This document shows positions 36,618 through 45,700 of a DNA stretch of 64,000 bases, in pieces. Within the stretch, counting starts at the first letter, position 1; each line of letters begins with the position of its first letter. The notes under the pieces were generated by a model that searched no databases, was not told the DNA's origin, and was given only the letters and a program-made list of their open reading frames with translations. This stretch comes from Acidovorax sp. NCPPB 4044. Lineage in GTDB: Bacteria > Pseudomonadota > Gammaproteobacteria > Burkholderiales > Burkholderiaceae_C. Location: NCBI RefSeq assembly GCF_028069655.1, contig NZ_JAMCOS010000001.1, positions 4,308,001 through 4,372,000 of the forward strand, given 5' to 3'. The translations under genes and the position numbers were made by a program.

Positions 36618-37556
36618 ATGCTCCATGCCGGCGTATTCCGGTCATTCATTGCTATCTTTTGCATAGCAATCGGGTTGTGCGCCGCGCCCGCCCGCGCGCA
36701 GCGCGCGGTGCCGCCGCTCACGGCCCACCTGGTCGATGAGACCGGCACGCTCGGCGCCGCCGAGCGCGAGCGGCTGGAAACCCGGCTCGCGGGCATCGAG
36801 CAGCGCCAGGGCACGCAGATCGCCGTGCTGATGGTGCGCACCACGGCGCCGGAGGACATCGCGGCCTTCGCCAACCGCGTGGGCAATGCCTGGAAGATCG
36901 GCCGCCGCGACGTGGGCGACGGCGTGCTCGTGGTGGTCGCGAAGGACGACCGCCGCATGCGCATCGAGGTGGCCAAGGCGCTGGAGGGCGCCATCCCCGA
37001 CATCGCCGCCGCGCGCATCATCGACGAGGCCATGAAGCCGCGTTTCCGCGAAGGCGACTTCGCGGGCGGGCTCGATGCCGCCATCGGCCAGCTCAGCGCG
37101 CGCATCGCGGGCGAGAACCTGCCGGTGCCGGATGCCGGCAAGCCCCAGGGCGCCCGCGGCGAGCGCGGCGTGGACTGGAGCGACTTCGCGATCTTCCTGT
37201 TCTTCGGCGTGATGGTCGGCGGCCCCGTGGCGCGCGGCATCTTCGGCAACCGCGCGGGCGGGCTGCTCATGGGGGGCGCCGTCGGGCTGTTCGCCTTCCT
37301 GTTCACCACCAGCCTGCTGCTCGCGGCGGGCGCGGGCGCCCTGGCGCTCCTCTACACCTGGCTCTTCGGCGGGCGCGGCGTGTCCACGGGCCGCCGCGGC
37401 GGGCTGCGGGACGGCTTCTCCACGGGCCTGGGCACCGGCATCGGCATGGGCGGCTGGAGCAGCGGGGGAAGCCATGGCGGCGGCAGCGACGGCGGCGGCT
37501 TCAGCTCGGGCGGCGGCGGCGACTTCGGGGGCGGCGGCGCCTCGGGCGACTGGTAG
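36618..37556 (+). CDS. TPM-domain membrane protein (YgcG-like)
   Basis: Protein of 312 residues. After a signal peptide (about 1-27) comes a TPM domain (about 30-165: LVDETGTLGAAERERLETRL, IAVLMVRTT, and GDGVLVVVAKDDRRMRIEV). Two membrane helices (about 188-240) and a Gly/Ser-rich tail ending GGGGASGDW follow, the typical YgcG layout. The function is unknown. The signal peptide is partly encoded by dispersed repeat copy 4 (residues 3-19, including FIAIFCIAIG), which suggests the repeat was recruited into the coding region. The ribosome site is weak. Confidence 0.9.
   Translation: MLHAGVFRSFIAIFCIAIGLCAAPARAQRAVPPLTAHLVDETGTLGAAERERLETRLAGIEQRQGTQIAVLMVRTTAPEDIAAFANRVGNAWKIGRRDVGDGVLVVVAKDDRRMRIEVAKALEGAIPDIAAARIIDEAMKPRFREGDFAGGLDAAIGQLSARIAGENLPVPDAGKPQGARGERGVDWSDFAIFLFFGVMVGGPVARGIFGNRAGGLLMGGAVGLFAFLFTTSLLLAAGAGALALLYTWLFGGRGVSTGRRGGLRDGFSTGLGTGIGMGGWSSGGSHGGGSDGGGFSSGGGGDFGGGGASGDW
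36624..36672 (+). repeat. Dispersed hairpin repeat, copy 4 (inside the TPM gene)
   Basis: Divergent copy beginning CATGCCGGCGTATTCC and ending TTGCTAT-N6-ATAGCAA. It matches the repeat at both ends and lies inside the signal-peptide coding region of the TPM gene. Confidence 0.6.
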
Positions 37557-37605
37557 CCCCTCTGACCGCCCCCTCCTGAAACCCTCTCCTTCTTCGAACA
37601 CCCCC

Positions 37606-38181
37606 ATGCCCTCCAGCCCCCGCTCCCCCGCCCCGCCCCGGCCTCCCGGGCTGCCGGCCCGGATCGCGCGCCTCGTGCGCCACCGCTGGGCCGAAGGCGG
37701 CCTGCACCGCGCGTTGCCGCCCGACCTGCTCGAGCGCCTCGCGCGCCGCGTGGCCGCCAGCGAGGCGCGGCACACGGGCCAGATCCGCATCTGTGCCGAG
37801 GGCGGCCTGCCCACCAGCTACCTCTGGCGCGGCGCCACCGCCCGCGAACGCGCCGTGACGCTCTTCGGCAAGCTGCGCGTGTGGGACACCGAGCACAACA
37901 ACGGCGTGCTCATCTACCTGCTGCTGGCCGAACACGCCATCGAGATCGTGGCCGACCGGGCCCTCGCGCGCACCGTGCCGCCCGACACCTGGCGCGCGAT
38001 GGTCGAGAGCATGGGCGGCGCCTTCCGCGACGGCCGCTACGAGGACGGGCTCACCCAGGCGCTGTCAGAGGTGTCGGCGCTGCTGGCCGGGCATTTCCCG
38101 GCAGGGCCGGGCGCGCGCGCGGCGGACGGGCTGCCCGATGCGCCGGTGCTCGGCGGCAACGCACTCTCGAACGACCGTTAG
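37606..38181 (+). CDS. TPM-domain protein, soluble
   Basis: Protein of 191 residues with a TPM-like domain but no signal peptide. After a Pro/Ser-rich N-terminus it has RIARLVRHRWAEGGLHRALP, HTGQIRICAEGGLP, LRVWDTEHNNGVLIYLLLAE and AIEIVADRALA, matching the second TPM gene usually found after lemA and ygcG-type genes. The start at 37606 is preferred because the longer frame overlaps the Gly-rich end of the previous gene. The function is unknown. Confidence 0.88.
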   Translation: MPSSPRSPAPPRPPGLPARIARLVRHRWAEGGLHRALPPDLLERLARRVAASEARHTGQIRICAEGGLPTSYLWRGATARERAVTLFGKLRVWDTEHNNGVLIYLLLAEHAIEIVADRALARTVPPDTWRAMVESMGGAFRDGRYEDGLTQALSEVSALLAGHFPAGPGARAADGLPDAPVLGGNALSNDR

Positions 38182-38208
38182 CCCGGGCCGCCACAGCCTT
38201 GCCTGCAC

Positions 38209-38270
38209 TTCGCGGAGCGGGCAAACGCTGCGCGCGCACCGAACGTGCGCTGCCGCAGCCGTGCGAGCAT
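38209..38270 (+). promoter_or_regulatory. Variant PIP box and -10-like box of effector 1
   Basis: TTCGC at 38209-38213, then exactly 15 bases, then TGCGC at 38229-38233, one mismatch from the PIP-box consensus TTCGB-N15-TTCGB bound by HrpX. A GAGCAT at 38265-38270 lies 31 bases further on, the expected place for the YANNNT -10 box, with one mismatch. The same arrangement occurs upstream of the next gene. Confidence 0.65.
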
Positions 38271-38312
38271 GGCGGCCATTGCCTGCGACCGCGCGGCCCG
38301 AAAGCATGCCCC

Positions 38313-40013
38313 ATGGACCCCCTCAGACCCTCCAGCCGCGCCAGCGTGCGCGCACGCAGCCCCGGCTCCGGCGCCGATAGCGATAGCGACGCTTCACCGT
38401 CGCGGCGGGTGCGCCCCCGTACGGCGCACCCGGGGACCGGCCCCGCCGGATTTCCCCCGCCCAGAAGCGCCGCCGGAGAAAGCGCTGCCTCGACCGATGC
38501 CAACAGCCCCACGCGACCACCACGTGCCGCCGTGCCACTGCGCCGCTCGCCCCACTCCGCACACCCTGCCGCTCCCTCGGCGGCAGATACCGCTGCCAGC
38601 AGCAGTGCCGGCCCCCGCACCGGCAGCCCGGTTCGTGAAGCCCCGGGCCTGAGCGCCTGGGCTCTCGAAGCGCCCGGACGGCTGGAGCAAGAGCTCGCGG
38701 CACTGGGCCTGCAAGGCCCCCCGAGCCGCGCGCATTTCCTGGCACTGGTGTTGCTGGCCGCGCAGCGCCCGGATCTCGAGTCCCGCATCCAGAGGGCGAC
38801 GACAGCCCTGTCCTTGCACCAGGGGACAGGGCCCGAAGTCGAAGCGGTATTGCGGCCCCTGTGGCTTACCCTTCAGCTTGTCGGCCCCGCCGGTGCCCGT
38901 GTGATCGAGCACATCCTGAATCCCGCCGGTGTGATCGAGAACGACGGGGCTTCCTCGGACGATGAGGCTCCGGGCCTCGACGACGATCCCGGCAGCCTCG
39001 AGGAAGACCTGGAACGGCTGGGCGCACCGCTGGGCCACCAGATCCGGTCCTGGCTCGGCGATGCCGCCCGGGCCGCCACCGCAGACCCCCATGTCTTCGA
39101 CGATGAAGAAGGTGCACCGGCTTTTGCCCGGATGCTGGAACGCCTGCAACAGGAAGTCCTGCCGGAAGCCACGCCGGCGGCACGAAACCGGGTGGAAGCC
39201 CAGGTGAAGGCCGCCATCATGGCGATGGCGCGGGATACCGCACTGCGCGGCGAGGTCTTCCTGATCTCGCAGACCGCACTGGGCGATTGCCGGGACAACC
39301 TGCTGGAGGGTTTCTCCAAGGTCATGCTGGCCGTGCGCAACCGCCAGATGCTGGCGGCCGTGCGCAGCGGCAGGATGGACGAGGGCAAGCTCCACCTCTG
39401 GGCGGGCCAACAATTCAGATTGGCCTTGCTGGAAACCGCCACGGGCCAGCTCATCGGCCAGTTGCAACAGCAAGGCGCCGACCTGCCTCCCTGGGACCGG
39501 GACCGACTGCAGAGCGACCCCCTGGAAACGCTGGCCGATGCCAAGGCGCAACTGAAGCGGCCCCTCGGTCTTCCACAGGACACCATAGAAAACCTGACAA
39601 GCAACGACATGAGCGTGCTGCAGCCGCAGCACATCGAGGCTTTGCGCACCCAGGTGCTGCAGCAGGCGGCAGACCCGCAGTCCTTCCAGAATTTCTTGCT
39701 CGAACACGACACCTGGCGAACCTGCATGCAGGCGCTGCATCCCGCGATCTTCCAGCCGCTGGTGGCAGCCCGGGACGCAGATCCCTTCCACGACATGGAT
39801 CCCCCGGACGACCTCGAAAGCCCGGCCGCATTCGCCTATGCGCAGGCCGGCCGCAAGGTCTACGAGGACTGGCAGGCATCGGTGCAGCAGGCGCTGGCCA
39901 GCCTCGCGGAGCAGGCGGGAGGCGCTCTTCCGCCGCCCCCTCTGCCGCGCCCTCCCCAGGATCCCGGATCGTCGAGTGGCGCAGCGAAGCCCGAGCCGGC
40001 GCCTCCTGGCTGA
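38313..40013 (+). CDS. NEL-type E3 ubiquitin ligase, LRR-less, probable type III effector 1
   Basis: Protein of 566 residues. Residues 1-105 are disordered and Ser/Pro/Arg-rich, as in type III secretion signals; about 110-205 are helical; 210-235 is an acidic linker (SSDDEAPGLDDDPG). About 240-530 aligns with the NEL catalytic domain of IpaH/SspH. The supporting segments are LRGEVFLISQTALGDCRDNL with catalytic Cys326 in a C-x-D motif, WAGQQFRLALLE where NEL has GREMFRLxxLE, and LKRPLGLP followed by a TxxDM segment. There is no leucine-rich repeat domain. It would transfer ubiquitin to host proteins after injection. Its paralogue follows 210 bases downstream. Effector status is inferred from domain and promoter. 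Confidence 0.82.
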   Translation: MDPLRPSSRASVRARSPGSGADSDSDASPSRRVRPRTAHPGTGPAGFPPPRSAAGESAASTDANSPTRPPRAAVPLRRSPHSAHPAAPSAADTAASSSAGPRTGSPVREAPGLSAWALEAPGRLEQELAALGLQGPPSRAHFLALVLLAAQRPDLESRIQRATTALSLHQGTGPEVEAVLRPLWLTLQLVGPAGARVIEHILNPAGVIENDGASSDDEAPGLDDDPGSLEEDLERLGAPLGHQIRSWLGDAARAATADPHVFDDEEGAPAFARMLERLQQEVLPEATPAARNRVEAQVKAAIMAMARDTALRGEVFLISQTALGDCRDNLLEGFSKVMLAVRNRQMLAAVRSGRMDEGKLHLWAGQQFRLALLETATGQLIGQLQQQGADLPPWDRDRLQSDPLETLADAKAQLKRPLGLPQDTIENLTSNDMSVLQPQHIEALRTQVLQQAADPQSFQNFLLEHDTWRTCMQALHPAIFQPLVAARDADPFHDMDPPDDLESPAAFAYAQAGRKVYEDWQASVQQALASLAEQAGGALPPPPLPRPPQDPGSSSGAAKPEPAPPG

Positions 40014-40117
40014 GCCATACCGGCGAAACCGGTGGTCCGGCGGGTCGCCCACATCTGCCCAACGCCCACCGAAGGACCGCCAGCGCGCCGCGGGCGCCAA
40101 CGCGCCGTGGCGCTGTT

Positions 40118-40179
40118 TTCGCATGGCAGGTGATTTCTGCGCGTGGCCGCGGGACCGATCTGCCATTGCATCTCAGCAT
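40118..40179 (+). promoter_or_regulatory. Variant PIP box and -10 box of effector 2
   Basis: TTCGC at 40118-40122, 15 bases, then TGCGC at 40138-40142: the same variant PIP box as in front of effector 1. CAGCAT at 40174-40179 fits YANNNT and starts 31 bases after the box, as expected for HrpX-dependent promoters. Confidence 0.7.
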
Positions 40180-40223
40180 TGGGGGCAACGCAGGCATCCT
40201 GAAGTGCCCCGGAAAGGCGATCC

Positions 40224-41921
40224 TTGGACCCGATAAGACATTCCGGCCGCACACGGCCACGCGAGCAACACCCCGGCGCCGATGCAGGACCGGCGCGGAA
40301 TGTGCGCCCCCGAGGAGAGATCCGCGCAAACACACCGCCGGGGCCGGGCCAGTCCGCCGTGGCGAGCGGCCCCCCCACTCGCGCGAATCGCGCTTCCGGA
40401 GTGCCGTTCACCTTGGCTCCCCGCAATCGGCCTCCCTTGCCGGACCTCAACGCAGCCCCGCCGCAACCGCCGCAGCTGCCGGACCTCAACGCAGCCCCGC
40501 CGCAACCGCCGCAGCTGCCGGACCTCAACGCCGCCCTGCCGCAGCCGCCGCAGCTGCCGGACCTCAACGCCGCCCTGCCCACCTCGCCGCGACCGCAACG
40601 ACCGACTTCCGGGCCGTCGACTCCCGTACCGCCTGCGCCGGACCTGCTCACGCTGCCCTATGTCGACCCGGCAGCATTCGGACTCCACGGCGCCCCGCAT
40701 CCAGAGCAGGTCTTCCGGCTACTGGACATCCTGAACGCCCATCCGGAGCAGAGGCCGCGGGTGCTCCGGGTGGCCGCAGACCTGCTGGTCGCATTGGGCG
40801 CGCAGCCGGAACTGCGCGATGGCCTGGAGGAGCGATGGGCCCGCGAAATGCCGGTACACCCCGCCACTGCGTCGGCCATCCAGCAGTTGATGGACCAACT
40901 GGTCACCTTCGAACGCAACGACGTGGAATCCGACGACGAGGAAGAAACGGACGTCGAAGAAGAACTCTCCATGGAACTCGCGCGCCAGACCGCGCCCCTG
41001 AGCCACGAAATGGCCCGGTGGATGTCCCGCGACCAGCGCGCGCCGGCTGCCGTCTCGGACACGTTCGACGAAGACCCCCTGGCCCCTGCTTTCGCGCGGT
41101 TGCTGGCGCGCCTGCACGAGCCCGGGCCGGAGGGCTCATCCACCGCCGTGGAGCAACGGGCCGGTCAGGTCGCCTTCGTCGTCGACGCGATCTCGCGCAA
41201 CAGCGATTTGCGAGAACAGGTCTTTCTGATCGCACAGACGGCATTGGGTAGCTGCCAGGACAACCTGCTGGAGGGCTTCTCGAAGATCCTGCTGGCGGTG
41301 CGCGATCACCAGATGGTCGATGAGATCCGCGCGGGCCGCGTGGACGCAGCGCAATTCCACCGCTGGGCGGGCCAGCAGTTGCGGCTGTCCCTGCTGGAGA
41401 GCGAGGTCACGCGTTTCATTCACCGGGAACTGCAGCGCCCGGACCTGCAGCCCTGGCTGCGCAAGCACCTCACGCGAGAGCCGCTGGAGACGCTGGTGCA
41501 TGCCAAAGAGGCTCTGCGCGAACGCCTCGATCTCCCGGACGGCACGGTATCCGGAATGACAGCGCTGCAGATCAGCGTGCTCGACCCTCGGCATATCGCC
41601 GCGCTGGAGCATGCAGTGCTGGGGCAAGCGCGCGATCCGGACACGTACGGCGAATTCATGATGGGCCACTCCACCTGGCGTGCCGGGATGCAGGCCCTGC
41701 ATCCGGCGCCGTTCCAGGCACTCCATGCCCTGCGCGACGCGGATCCGATTTTTGTCGAGGACATTCCGGAAGACGTGGCAGGGCAGGCGGACTATGCCGA
41801 GCGAGCCCGGCAGGTCGAGGCCCATTGGCGGCAGCAGGAAGACCACCTGCTGCGGCAGCTGGCAGGCTTCGATACGCCAGCACCCCCTACCGCAGCGAAA
41901 CCCGAGCCGGCAACCGCCTGA
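40224..41921 (+). CDS. NEL-type E3 ubiquitin ligase with tandem DLNxxP (EAR-like) repeats, probable type III effector 2
   Basis: Protein of 565 residues starting at TTG (40224), chosen because it gives MDPIRHSG, parallel to MDPLRPSS of its neighbour, and has a GGAAAGG ribosome site. Residues 72-123 are four tandem 13-residue units, LPDLNAAPPQPPQ twice and LPDLNAALP twice. The first two contain DLNxxP, the plant EAR motif that recruits TOPLESS co-repressors. About 130-230 is a helical domain shared with the paralogue, then an acidic stretch (ESDDEEETDVEEE). About 259-545 is a NEL domain with Cys344 in C-x-D and WAGQQLRLSLLE. No LRR is present. A host-targeted ubiquitin ligase is inferred. Confidence 0.82.
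   Translation: MDPIRHSGRTRPREQHPGADAGPARNVRPRGEIRANTPPGPGQSAVASGPPTRANRASGVPFTLAPRNRPPLPDLNAAPPQPPQLPDLNAAPPQPPQLPDLNAALPQPPQLPDLNAALPTSPRPQRPTSGPSTPVPPAPDLLTLPYVDPAAFGLHGAPHPEQVFRLLDILNAHPEQRPRVLRVAADLLVALGAQPELRDGLEERWAREMPVHPATASAIQQLMDQLVTFERNDVESDDEEETDVEEELSMELARQTAPLSHEMARWMSRDQRAPAAVSDTFDEDPLAPAFARLLARLHEPGPEGSSTAVEQRAGQVAFVVDAISRNSDLREQVFLIAQTALGSCQDNLLEGFSKILLAVRDHQMVDEIRAGRVDAAQFHRWAGQQLRLSLLESEVTRFIHRELQRPDLQPWLRKHLTREPLETLVHAKEALRERLDLPDGTVSGMTALQISVLDPRHIAALEHAVLGQARDPDTYGEFMMGHSTWRAGMQALHPAPFQALHALRDADPIFVEDIPEDVAGQADYAERARQVEAHWRQQEDHLLRQLAGFDTPAPPTAAKPEPATA
40437..40592 (+). repeat. 39-bp tandem coding repeat in effector 2
   Basis: Four units of 39 bp (13 codons) encoding the LPDLNAA(P/L)P motif. 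The first two are almost identical in DNA, the third differs mainly in GC-rich third positions, and the fourth diverges after LPDLNAALP. Confidence 0.95.
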
Positions 41922-41939
41922 ACTGCGCCGGTCGGGAAT

Positions 41940-42728
41940 TCAGGGTGGCCCCGGCACCGCCCACACCCGCCCTCCGCCCACGGCGAAGAACCGCCGCCCG
42001 GGCCCGGGGGCCATCGTCTGCCCACCCGTGAATTCGCCGAAGGCCGGCAGCAGCGTCACACCGGCATCGGCACCGGCGGCCGCGTCCACCACGAACGACG
42101 GCAGCCGCAGCGCATCGCGGCCCGGCCCGCGCAGCACCACGGCCGGATGCACATGGCCCGCCAGCACATGCAGCGCTGGGTGCCGCTGCGGGTGGTGGCA
42201 GCAGGCGAAGGGCCCGAGCGGCCAGGGCTCATTCACGATGGCGATGCCCAGCGCGGGCGGCGGATCGCCCGCATGGCTGTCGTGGTTGCCGCGCACCAGC
42301 ACCACGTCCAGCGCCGCATGCGCCGCGCGCCAGGCCGCGAGCGAGGCCAGCACGCCCGGCGACTGCGCCTCGGCCGCGTGCAGAAAGTCGCCCAGCACCA
42401 CGAGCCGCGCCGCCTCCTGCGACGCCACCAGCGCCGACAGCCGCGCGAGGTTGTCGCGCGTGGTGCCCGAGGGCACGGGCAGGCCCCGCGCACGGAAGGT
42501 GTCGGCCTTGCCAAAGTGCGCGTCGGCGATGAAGAGCGTGCGGCCTTCCGGCCACCAGAGGGCGCGCCCGGGGAGCAGGTGGACTTCGGTGCCGGCGAGG
42601 ATCGTGGTGGTGGTGGTGGATGCGCCGGTCAAGGGGAGGGGTCCATGCTCTGCGGTGAAAGAAAGAAGCGCCCATTTTCCCCATCGCAGCGGCCGGCCCC
42701 GGCGAAGCGCGCGGTGGTGCAGCAGCAC
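41940..42728 (-). CDS. pdeM: Ligase-associated metallophosphoesterase PdeM
   Basis: Manganese-type metallophosphoesterase of about 262 residues from the ligase-associated repair cluster. Motifs in order: FIADAHFGKADTFR (D-x-H), LGDFLH (GD), RGNHD (GNHD), then HP and AGHVHP (GHxH). The frame opens at GTG 42728, 25 bases after the helicase stop. The first 35 residues are not obviously conserved, and a TTG near codon 34 could be the real start. It probably acts on DNA ends with the helicase, ligase and exonuclease upstream. Confidence 0.9.
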   Translation of the reverse strand: MLLHHRALRRGRPLRWGKWALLSFTAEHGPLPLTGASTTTTTILAGTEVHLLPGRALWWPEGRTLFIADAHFGKADTFRARGLPVPSGTTRDNLARLSALVASQEAARLVVLGDFLHAAEAQSPGVLASLAAWRAAHAALDVVLVRGNHDSHAGDPPPALGIAIVNEPWPLGPFACCHHPQRHPALHVLAGHVHPAVVLRGPGRDALRLPSFVVDAAAGADAGVTLLPAFGEFTGGQTMAPGPGRRFFAVGGGRVWAVPGPP

Positions 42729-42752
42729 TGCATCGATGGTCCCTCCACCCCC

Positions 42753-45700
42753 TCACAACCTCGGCAGCGGCCGCGAAGGCTTGCGCTCGCGGCGCCGGCC
42801 TGGCCGCGCACCCGCCGCGCCGCTGCCGGCCTCTTCGGCGGAGGTGAGCGAGAAGTCCAGCGTGCGGCGCACGGCCTCGGCGGCCTGCTGCATGGCGGTT
42901 TCGGCCGGGGGCAGCGGAGCGCTGCCTGGATCGGCGCCCTTGCCTGGCGCCTTTTTTGCCGCCGCGCGCCGGCGCTGCGGCCGTGCGGGCGGGTCGGGGG
43001 GCACCACGTCCTGCGGGGGCGGGTCGGCCGGGACCGCGGTGCCGGCATCGGCGGCGGTGTCGAGCTGCGCGAGCATGCGGGCGATGCGGTCGGCCAGGTC
43101 TTCGTTGGTGAGCTTTTCGCGGAAGCGCTCCACCATGAGCGGGAAGGCGAACGGGCTGGGCCGCGCGAGCGGCTTCACCACCAGGGCCTGCGCCTGCATG
43201 CGGCGCAGCGCCGCGAGCAGCTGCGCCACGTCCAGCTCCTGGCTCAGCACTTCCTCGTCGGCCTGGCGCAGCAGCATGTTGCCGGCGTCGTACTTGCGGA
43301 ACACCTCGAAGAAGAGCTGCGAGGAGGCCTGCAGCTGGCGCGCGCTGCGGCGCTCGCCCGGGTGGCTCTGGAAGATGAGGCCGGCCACGCGCGCGATCTC
43401 GCGGAAGCGCCGGCGCGCCATCTCGGTGGCGTTGAGGCTGGCCAGCACCTCGTGCAGCAACGCGTGGCGTTCGGCGTCTGCGGGGGTCTCCATGCCGGCG
43501 CCGGCGTCTTCTGCTTTCTCCGAACCGTCTTCCACGCTGCGGCCGGCGGCGTCCTCGGCCTCGGCGCGTGCGGCGTTCGCGGTGTTGCGGATCGCCAGGG
43601 CTTCGCGCGCCGCGATGCTGCCCGGCCCAGGCGCCCCGGCCGCGGTGGCGCGCGTGCGCAGCAACCCGGGCAGCAGCGCGGCCCAGTCGCGCTCGGTGGC
43701 CGAGAGCAGCTCCAGCCCATAGTCGTTCACGGCGATCGAGAAGGTGCCCGCCTCGCCCTGCGCGGCGCGCCACGCGAACAGGCTCGCGAGCCCGGTGTGC
43801 GCGTGGCGGCCCGCGAACGGGTAGAGAAAGAGGTGCCAGCCTTCGCGCGTGCGCAGCGTTTCGGCCAGCAGCGTGCCGGGCGTGGGCAGCGCCGACCAGC
43901 GCTGCTGCACGTCGAGCAGCGGGCGCACGCAGCGCAGCTCGGGCGTGCCGTAGCGCCCTTCGGCCGCCTGCGCGAGCTGCTGCACGACGAAGTCCGCGAG
44001 CACGGTGGACAGCGGCATGCGCGAGCCGGCCCAGCGCGGCACGGTGGGCCGGCCGCGCACGGCGCGGCGCACGTAGGCGGTCATGTCCTCGATCTTCACC
44101 ATCTCCAGCACCTGGCCCGCGAAGACGAAGCAGTCGCCCGGCGAGAGGCGCGAGAGGAAGCTCTCTTCCATGGTGCCCAGCCGCGCGCCGTGCAGCACCT
44201 GCACGGCCATGCTGGCATCGCTCACGATGGTGCCGATGTTGGAGCGGTGGCGGCGCGCAAGCCTGGCGCTCGGCATGCGCCAGATGCCGTGCCCGTCCGG
44301 CGCCACGCGCTGGTAGTCGGGGTAGATGGCGAGCGAGGGCCCGCCGCGGTGCACGAAATCCAGGCACCACTGCCAGACGGCGCGCGGCAGCTCGCGGTAG
44401 GCGACGGTGCGGCGCACCTCCGCATAGAGCGCCTCGGGCTCGAAGCCGCCGCCCAGCGCCACGGTGACGAGGTGCTGCACCAGCACGTCCACGGGCCGGC
44501 GCGGGCTGGCCCGCATCTCCACCTCGCCGGCCTGCACGGCGGCGCGCGCGGCGGCCGCCTCGACCAGTTCCAGGCTGTGCGTGGGCACGAGCGTGATGCG
44601 CGAGGGCCGGCCCGGCGCGTGGCCCGAGCGCCCCGCGCGCTGCAGCAGCCGCGCGATGCCCTTGGCCGAGCCGATCTGCAGCACGCGCTCCACGGGCAGG
44701 AAGTCCACGCCCAGGTCGAGGCTGCTCGTGCAGACCACGGCGCGCAGGCGCCCGGCCTTCAGCCCCGCCTCGACCCATTCGCGCACGCCGCGGTCCAGCG
44801 AGCCATGGTGGATCGCCAGCGCGCCCGCCCATTCGGGCCGTGCATCGAGGATGGCCTTGTACCAAAGCTCCGCCTGCGAGCGCACGTTCACGAACACCAG
44901 CGTGGTCGTGGTGGACTCCAGCTCGCGCACCACGGCCGGCAGCATGCGCAGGCCCAGGTGTCCGGCCCACGAGAAACGCTCGGGGTGGTCGGGCAGCAGC
45001 GTGTCGACCACGAGGCGCTTGTCCACCTGCCCCTGCACGAGCACGCCGTTGCCTCCCTCAGCGCCCAGCGGGGCCAGCAGCGCATTCCGCGCCTCCGGCA
45101 GGTTGCCGAGCGTGGCCGACATGCCCCACACGCACAGCCCCGGGTTCCAGCCCGCGAGCCGCGCCAGGGCGAGCTGCACCTGCACGCCGCGCTTGTTGCC
45201 CAGCAGCTCGTGCCACTCGTCGGCCACCACGAGCCGCACGGTGGACAGCAGCTCGCGCGCATCGCCCCGCGCGAGCAGCAGCGACAGGCTCTCCGGCGTG
45301 GTCACGAGCACGGTGGGCAGCCGGCGCGACTGCGCGCCGCGCTCGGCGCTGGTGGTATCGCCCGTGCGCGCGCCCGAAGTCCAGCGGGCCAGCACCGGGT
45401 GCTGCTGCGCGGCAAGTTCGTCCAGCGGCGTGCGCAGGGCCTTGAGCGTGTCGGCGGCCAGCGCGCGCATGGGAGTGAGCCAGAGGACCGTGAGCGGTTC
45501 GGGTGGAGACGGTTTGCTGTTTGCTACTTTTTTAATAGCAAACTCTTCAATGGAATCGGCGGCATGCGGGGGTTTTGGTTTGGATTTCCTGGACAGGGCA
45601 CCGAACGCCTGCAGGGCGCCGAGCCAGACGGCGTAGGTCTTGCCGGCGCCGGTGGTGGCGTGCAGCAGGCCGCTGCGGCCCTGGGCGAGGGCGCGCCAGA

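Noticed and set aside
40437..40592. CRISPR-like array
   Set aside because: Direct 39-bp units without spacers and in frame; this is a coding repeat.
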